The notes under the pieces are model-generated. The model had not been told where the DNA came from. It worked only from the letters and a program-made list of their open reading frames with translations, and searched no databases. A program made the translations under genes and the position numbers. Source: Tragulus kanchil (Eukaryota > Chordata > Mammalia > Artiodactyla > Tragulidae). From it: DNA of 64,000 nucleotides. Positions 52,101-61,100 of the stretch are shown one piece after another; positions within the stretch are counted from its first letter, which is position 1; each line of letters opens with the position of its first letter. The stretch is taken from NCBI GenBank assembly GCA_022376925.1, contig JAIOJX010000005.1:7964501-8028500 (forward strand), read 5' to 3'.

Positions 52101-55100
52101 TCTCATTGTGAAAAACGGTTATAGTTCCTCAACCAGTTGAACATAGAATCCCCACGCAATCCAGCAATTTCACTTCTGGGTTTATATCCAGAGGAATTGA
52201 AAGTAGAACTGGAAGAGATGTGCACACCCGTGTTGGTGGCAGCCTGATTCACAATAGCCATGAGATGGAAGCAATCCAGTTGTTCCTAAATCGATGATCT
52301 ATGCATAGAGTGGACTGTTAACGTAGCTTTTGAAAAATTCTGGCACATGTGACAACATAGATGAACCTTGAGGATGTCACGCTAAATAGTAATGCTCGTC
52401 ACCAAAAGACACACGCTGTATGCTTGCACTAACACGAGGTGTCTGACGTCAAGTCCGATGGTAGAGACAGGAAGTAGAATGATGGTTCCCCGGGGATGGT
52501 GGGCTGGGGGGGCACGGGGCTGTTCAGTGGGTACAGAGCTTCGGATCTGTAAGATGAAAAAGCTCTAGAGATCCTAACAATGATGTGAAGGTGCTCAATA
52601 CCACGGCCTCAACACTTAAAGGTCCACAAGGTAAGTGTTATAGCTTGTATTATAATTTTAAGAAGTGGCTATAGTACCTGGCTCTTGTTTCCCAGATATT
52701 TATACCAACGATTGGCGGTGTGGGTATGTACAACCTGTATGTAAATATCAGCCCTCTGCCTCCCTCTTCTTAAATCTCCATTGCTCACCTTTCTTCTCTG
52801 CTTGGTAGGTAGAATTGAGGGCCATGGAATTGGAAGTGATCCTTTCCTGGGTGGATAAAAGGAAGGTGTTGGTCCAGTTCTGCATTTCAGATATAATCAC
52901 CCTTGACCAGGATTCCTGAATTGGGTCTCTTAAAAAAGAAAAAAAGGATGTTTTGAAACTAATACACATAATCATTTAAGTGATTGGGTTTACTAAAGAG
53001 TTAAAACTAAGTATTATGCAATTATATGAATTTTATTATGATTCATCAAGGATCTAAGGCAGCTTGCGTATTTATCCCAGAGTAATAGAAACGGAAAATT
53101 GAAACCACAGACAAGAATGAAAGTGTGTCTCACGGAGACTGAATCTAAATTGGCTGCAGGGAAATTCAGATTTGGTGCTTAGCTTCTGGAAAAGTCCGGG
53201 TGAAAAATGGAACAGAATGTATGATATGGTTCTCATCCTACAAGTCCTGGAAAGAACCAATCTGTCCTTCCCAGCTTTGACCTCTAACTGAGGCTCTCCC
53301 AGGGGACTGTCAGGATAAGGGGATCCCTCCTCAGCTTTGAGTGCTCCTGGCTGGAATTTCTTGTGTTCGTACGTTAACTTTGGTGTTCTGTTAAAGAATA
53401 ATTTTTTGGGAAAAGGGAAAATCGTGACCCTCATGCAAACATAAAATGAATGTGGGTTAAAGGTGACATTACTCAGTGAGAGAATTCGTAAATATAATAA
53501 CGAAGAGGATGCAAACACACATGTATAAGCAATACCAAAGTTAATTTATTAACGGATATAAGACTGTATTCCACAGACACGATTAACTTTGAATAAGAGT
53601 CACTTGTATTATTTAATATCCCCTGTTACATACTGGTTAAATATTATTAGGAAAAGAGGGAAATCTGGGTGTGATTAGGCGGTGAAGGAAGAGGCAGAAG
53701 AGGAGAGCTCTCACCCTGAGCTCCAGGAGAATGAAGAGATGGGGACCGTTCAGATGCTAACTGCAGGTCTCAGGTTGATGCCTGCACTTCTGACCATCCG
53801 GGTACCAGTCAGAGGTTTCCATGAGCTCCTCCTCAGCTTTGATAATTTGCTGTAATGGTTCACAGATCTCAAGGAAATGCAGGTTTATATTTACCAGTTT
53901 GTTATAGAGGATATAATAAAGGATACAGATGAATAGCAAGGCAAAGAGATAACCTGGGAAAGATCCAAAAGTGTCTGGGAAGTGCGTCATAGGAGCTGAG
54001 GTTCCTAATTGGTCTCTTAAAAAAGAGAAAAAAAGGATGTTTTGAAACTAATACACATAATCATTTAAGTGATTGGGTTTACTAAAGAGTTAAAACTAAG
54101 TATTATGCAATTATATGAATTTTATTATGATTCATCAAGGATCTAAGGCAGCTTGCGTATTTATCCCAGAGTAATAGAAACGGAAAATTGAAACCACAGA
54201 CAAGAATGAAAGTGTGTCTCACGGAGACTGAATCTAAATTGGCTGCAGGGAAATTCAGATTTGGTGCTTAGCTTCTGGAAAAGTCCGGGTGAAAAATGGA
54301 ACAGAATGTATGATATGGTTCTCATCCTACAAGTCCTGGAAAGAACCAATCTGTCCTTCCCAGCTTTGACCTCTAACTGAGGCTCTCCCAGGGGACTGTC
54401 AGGATAAGGGGATCCCTCCTCAGCTTTGAGTGCTCCTGGCTGGAATTTCTTGTGTTCGTACGTTAACTTTGGTGTTCTGTTAAAGAATAATTTTTGGAAA
54501 GGTAAAATCGTGACCCTCATGCAAACATAAAATGAATGTGGGTTAAAGGTGACATTACTCAGTGAGAGAATTCGTAAATATAATAACGAAGAGGATGCAA
54601 ACACACATGTATAAGCAATACCAAAGTTAATTTATTAACGGATATAAGACTGTATTCCACAGACACGATTAACTTTGAATAAGAGTCACTTGTATTATTT
54701 AATATCCCCTGTTACATACTGGTTAAATATTATTAGGAAAAGAGGGAAATCTGGGTGTGATTAGGCGGTGAAGGAAGAGGCAGAAGAGGAGAGCTCTCAC
54801 CCTGAGCTCCAGGAGAATGAAGAGATGGGGACCGTTCAGATGCTAACTGCAGGTCTCAGGTTGATGCCTGCACTTCTGACCATCCGGGTACCAGTCAGAG
54901 GTTTCCATGAGCTCCTCCTCAGCTTTGATAATTTGCTGTAATGGTTCACAGATCTCAAGGAAATGCAGGTTTATATTTACCAGTTTGTTATAGAGGATAT
55001 AATAAAGGATACAGATGAATAGCAAGGCAAAGAGATAACCTGGGAAAGATCCAAAAGTGTCTGGGAAGTGCGTCATAGGAGCTGGAGGAGGTAGCAGGGA

Positions 55101-58100
55101 CTGGGTGGTTTGAGCATCGAGGAAGCTGAGGCTTGTGTAGCAAAATCGGTAAGCAAGACCTGCCCTTTGCGGGCATGGCCCTTCCTGCTAAGGGATCGGC
55201 AGTGTTTAGGAGCCTGTTGAGGGTTTGGCATAGCTCCCAGGCTATTTCTTCTCACCTTTGTGTCTCTGCCTCGAGCCCCACAACCCAACTACCTTTGCTT
55301 TTTCAGACATTGTTTAGAATTGTTTTTGCTGCAGAGTTTCAGAGATTCACCCTGTAGTGACTGAATGTCCAGTAAGGTCAGCATTTGGGGGATTGTTGAA
55401 CTTTACTGTGAGCCAGCACTGTCCTATGGAAATATGATCTAAAACATGTATTGAATTAAAGGTTTTCTGGTAGCCTCATTAACGCTTTTTGTCAAATGGA
55501 CTAATTTTAATATATATTTTACCTGTGGGTGTTAAGTCATTCAGCCGTGTGTGACTCTTTGCAATGCCATGAACTGTAGCCCACCAGGCTCCTCTGTCCA
55601 TGGAATTCTCTAGGCGAGAATAAGGAAGTGGGTTGCCATGCCCTCCTCCAGGGGATCTTCCCAACCCAGGGATGGAACCTGGGTCTCCTGCATTGCAGGC
55701 AGATTCTTTACCACTGAGCAACCAGAAAAGCCCATTATTATTATTATTTTTTTTTTTTACGAGCATGTCCAAAATATTAACATCTTACCATATAATCAAT
55801 ATGAACAATTAGTGAGATACTCTACCTTCTTTTTTAGGTACTAAGTCATTACAAACTGTTGTTTTATGCTTGTAACGCATCTCATATTGTACTAGCCCTA
55901 TTTTGAGTACCTATGGCCACAGTGTGTCTTTTTTCTCCTCTTTCCATTCTCAGTTTGTGGAAGAGCTTTGTCTGTTCTCTCATGGGTTTTACTCGTTTCA
56001 TTCCTGCTGCTTCCAACGCAGCTTATACTTCCTGTGGCTTGTTCTTGGGCTCAGTATGAACTGTGGTCTAAGCTATTTCCTCTATTAAAACCAGTTACTA
56101 TTTGTCAGTAAAGGGCTGATCCTGGTAAAGGACCTTCTAGGAGGCTATTGTCTGAGAAGCAGGCTTCTCCCAGGGATGTTTCCATTTCTCTTTCTGAAGT
56201 GGAGTCTGTTGAAATGACTGTGGATTATTTCCATTTGTATATTGGGAAACGGGATTTTATTTTGAATAGCAGAAATGAGGGGGAGTCTAAGAATGACAGT
56301 GGAGGCTGTGCTTAATATATTGAGAAGTAAAATACCTGTTAGAGATGATACTTTGTATTCACAAATTCTTTAAAAATTGGACTGAATTTTAGAAGACCTA
56401 TGTCAATTGCTGTGCTACTATGTTACTTCTGTATCTGCAAGATTAGCTGCTTAAACATATTGTGTGTATATAAAAATACATCTGTATTTTATACAATTCT
56501 AGAGTGACTTTATTTAAATAATGTCTTTTCAACTTATCATGCAGAAAAATCTGGGCAGTGAGCAACTATGCCTATGTATTGAATTAAAGGTTTTCTGGTA
56601 GCCTCATTAACGCTTTTTGTCAAATGGACTAATTTTAATATATATTTTACCTGTGGGTGTTAAGTCATTCAGCCGTGTGTGACTCTTTGCAATGCCATGA
56701 ACTGTAGCCCACCAGGCTCCTCTGTCCATGGAATTCTCTAGGCGAGAATAAGGAAGTGGGTTGCCATGCCCTCCTCCAGGGGATCTTCCCAACCCAGGGA
56801 TGGAACCTGGGTCTCCTGCATTGCAGGCAGATTCTTTACCACTGAGCAACCAGAAAAGCCCATTATTATTATTATTTTTTTTTTTTACGAGCATGTCCAA
56901 AATATTAACATCTTACCATATAATCAATATGAACAATTAGTGAGATACTCTACCTTCTTTTTTAGGTACTAAGTCATTACAAACTGTTGTTTTATGCTTG
57001 TAACGCATCTCATATTGTACTAGCCCTATTTTGAGTACCTATGGCCACAGTGTGTCTTTTTTCTCCTCTTTCCATTCTCAGTTTGTGGAAGAGCTTTGTC
57101 TGTTCTCTCATGGGTTTTACTCGTTTCATTCCTGCTGCTTCCAACGCAGCTTATACTTCCTGTGGCTTGTTCTTGGGCTCAGTATGAACTGTGGTCTAAG
57201 CTATTTCCTCTATTAAAACCAGTTACTATTTGTCAGTAAAGGGCTGATCCTGGTAAAGGACCTTCTAGGAGGCTATTGTCTGAGAAGCAGGCTTCTCCCA
57301 GGGATGTTTCCATTTCTCTTTCTGAAGTGGAGTCTGTTGAAATGACTGTGGATTATTTCCATTTGTATATTGGGAAACGGGATTTTATTTTGAATAGCAG
57401 AAATGAGGGGGAGTCTAAGAATGACAGTGGAGGCTGTGCTTAATATATTGAGAAGTAAAATACCTGTTAGAGATGATACTTTGTATTCACAAATTCTTTA
57501 AAAATTGGACTGAATTTTAGAAGACCTATGTCAATTGCTGTGCTACTATGTTACTTCTGTATCTGCAAGATTAGCTGCTTAAACATATTGTGTGTATATA
57601 AAAATACATCTGTATTTTATACAATTCTAGAGTGACTTTATTTAAATAATGTCTTTTCAACTTATCATGCAGAAAAATCTGGGCAGTGAGCAACTATGCC
57701 TATGTAAAATTATCATATGTCGATATAGACTAGTAACCCTTATTTTCTGCCAGAAACTGAGATGAAGATGCTCAAAATTTACCTGAAGAATCCTATGAAT
57801 ATCAGAAATAAAGAAGTGATGAAAATAGAAATCCACTTTGAGTTGCAATTCAATATATCACAAGCTTCAATTAAAGCTTTAGGAGAAGACAAACAGGTAG
57901 CAAGTTGAGTTCTTCTTTCCTATTTGAAACATGTGCTCGTATGTTTCATTTCCGTGTTGGGGTTTTATGAATTGAGATACAGTTGGTGTTATTAGCTTCA
58001 GATATACATCATAATGATTAGATTTTGTATATATCGTGAAACAGTTGCCATAATGAGACTAGTTGGCAGCCGTCACCATTGTTAGAAGTTGTTTTTCTTG

Positions 58101-61100
58101 TGAGGACTTTTACTTGACTCTCTTGGCAATTTTCAAATATGCAGTCAAGAATTAACTGTAGTCACCATGCTGTAGGTCACACCCCCCGACTGCTTACTTT
58201 ATAACAGGAAATTCATGCCTTTCAACCCGTCACTCATTTCACCTACCCTCCACACCTCCGCTGGAGTCCCAAGTCTGCTCTCTTAGTCTGTGAGCTTGTT
58301 TTTGAAGATTCCACATACAAGTGAGATCACAGGGGATTTTTCTTTGTCTGACTCACTTCAGTCTGCATAACACCCTCCAAGTCCATCCGTGTTGCTGGAT
58401 GTCCATCCGTTTGCTTCTTTTTTTAATGGCTGTATGATATGCTGCTTTGAAAAATACACATGTGACTCCAGAGAAATATTTGTCAATTTTGTTTGATTTT
58501 CAAAGAACCAGCTCTTAGTTTCATTGATCTTTTCTGTTTTTTTTAAAGTGTCTATTTTGTTTCTTTTTTCTGTTCTTTTTTTCCCCTTCTATTAGCTTTG
58601 GGTTCATTTATTTTCCTTTTCTAGTTCCTTTAAGTGTAAAGGTATGTTGTTTATTTGAGATATTTCTCTCTCTCTCTTTTTTTTTTGATGTGAGCACATA
58701 TCACTATGAACATCCCTCTTAGAACTGCTTCTGTTGCATCTCTTTAGTTGTTTTTTTTGCATCTCATTAGTTTTGATAGGTTCTATTTCCATTTGTCAAA
58801 AGGTATTTTTAAAATCTCTTGATTGCTTCAATGACCCATTGGTTTTCAAAACTGTGTCATTTAAGCTCCACATATTCATGAATTTCCCAGTTTTCTTCTT
58901 GTAATTGATTTCTGGTTTCACACCTTTGTGCTCTGTAAAGATGCTTAGTATGATTTCAGTTTTAAATTTATTAAGACTCCTATCATGGCGCAATATATAA
59001 TTATCTTAGATTCCATGTGTGTTTAGAAGAATTTGTATTCTGTTGTTTTGGAGTAGAATGTGATGTGTATGTCAGGTCTATTGGATCTAAGGTGTAGCCT
59101 AAAGCTGATGTTTTCATGCTGATTTTCCATCTGAATGATGTGTCCGTAGATGTGAGAGGGGATTAGAGTTGCTTGTGGTGCTCAGTCACTAAGTTGTGTC
59201 TGCCTCTTGAGGCCCCATTGTCCATGGTATTCTCCAGGAAAAAGTACTGAAGTGGGGGGCCATTTCCTCCTCCAGGGGATCTTTCTAATCTGGGAATTGA
59301 ACCCAGGTCTTCTGCACTGGCAGGCAGACCAGCTGGAAAACCCTCATTTGAAGTCCCTTATTATTATCGTGTTGCTGTCTATTTCTCTTTAGGTATGTTC
59401 ATGTTAAGTTTTCAGAAGAAGTACTCCTTGTAAAAACCATGTGGTTTTGGTTTGCATTTCAGATGATGCCTGACCAGACAAAAATCTCAGACATTTCTGG
59501 GGAGTTAGAGAAAGAAGACACTGAGATTCCCAGCAGCCATATCATAGAGACAGGTATTTTGGGAAACAACAAGATTTTGTACTTGAATTCTCTATAGAAA
59601 CAATGATAAAATACTACTTAAAAGGTGTCGCTGAAAGATCTGTGGTCATATAAGAGGAATTAATGCCTTACAGCTTTGGAGAAAAAAGTTATGAATTAAA
59701 CCTTGAATTATTTTGTCTGCCTGTACAGTCTGTTTTGGGGTCCATTAGAAATGGCAAAGGAGAAATAATGACGGGGTGGCTGGAAGCAAGTGATCGGGGT
59801 GTGTGGGGGCCTGCCTGCCTACATAGCTGGCCCTGGACAGTTGACATATGTCTTATGAGTTAGACCCAAAGGCGAGGGTGCGTACGGATTTTTGATGTTT
59901 ACGGCAGGTCCTCATTACCAGCTCTTACCAGGCGGTGGCGCTGTAGCCGTATGGATCCCATGAAGAGCGCTTGGAGGGTGAATGTAGCTAGTTTGTGGTT
60001 ACTGTTACCATTTTTTTCCTTCCTTTTTTTCACATGTGGAGACCAAGCGAAGGATTCCACCGTGCTGGCAGCGTTCACCGAGGCTGAAGATGAGCCCCGC
60101 CTGCTAACTCTCCCCTTAGATAACCAGGCTGAGCCGGCTGTGAGTACAGAGACCTGGGGACAGGATTTCGCGGGGATGCTGGCAGGTGGAAGCTGACACT
60201 GCCAGCTTGTGGTTGATTTTCTCCTGGCCAGCCATCGCTCGCTTTTCTTGGCTGTCCCTCCTTCATATTATGTTCACTGGCTGTATATATTTTTTCTCGA
60301 CTTTTCACTCAACGTGGCTCCCTCATGGAATGTGTGACTGGGCTGGCTTTGCCACATTCCCGCAGGAGACGGAGCTTGGAAAAGGCAGCATCATGTCTGA
60401 AATCAGACCTGGATTTTAGTTTCTGATTGTGGGAACTTGGAAAGTTACTTTATATCACTGGGCCTGTGGCTTCCATCTATAAAACAAAGGTAGTAGCTGG
60501 TTTGGGCTTCCTTGGTGGCTCAGTGGTAAAGAATCCGCCTGTCAGTGCAGGAGATGCAGGTTTGATCCCTGGGTCTGGAAGATCCCATTAAGAAAGAAGT
60601 GGCAACCTACTCCAGTATTTTTGCCTGCAGAATCCCATGGACAGAGGAGCCTGGAAGGCTGCAGTCCGTGGGATCATAAGGAGTTGGACACGACTTAGTG
60701 ACTAAACAGCAACAAACAGGAGCTGGTTTATAGCATGAGCCTCTTAGGACTAGAAACGTAACATACATCAAGCACCTAACACAAGATTTGAGATGTATTT
60801 GTGTTCAATCCATTCTATTATGTTTGATTACATGGAAACACCATAGAGTAGTGTGAAGATAGTGTCATGATTTTTTAAGAACAAATAATACGCCAAAGAT
60901 TCTTCATCCAGATATGTTGTTTTGGGGGGCACCTTGTACACCTCAACAATTATGATGCTGTTGACATTTTTGTAAGTCTTCCTTTGATGTTTCCCTTAGT
61001 AACTTTGAGACACTGATTTTCTTTTCTTCGGTGGCAAACCTTATCCTGAGGATGGGTATCATCTTTTTTCTAAACAGCCAATGGTCACTTGGAGCCAAAT

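Noticed and set aside
53072..53518. 148-codon minus-strand frame
   Set aside because: Low-complexity composition, no family match, and the copy at 54161 differs by indels in an A/G run. Probably chance.
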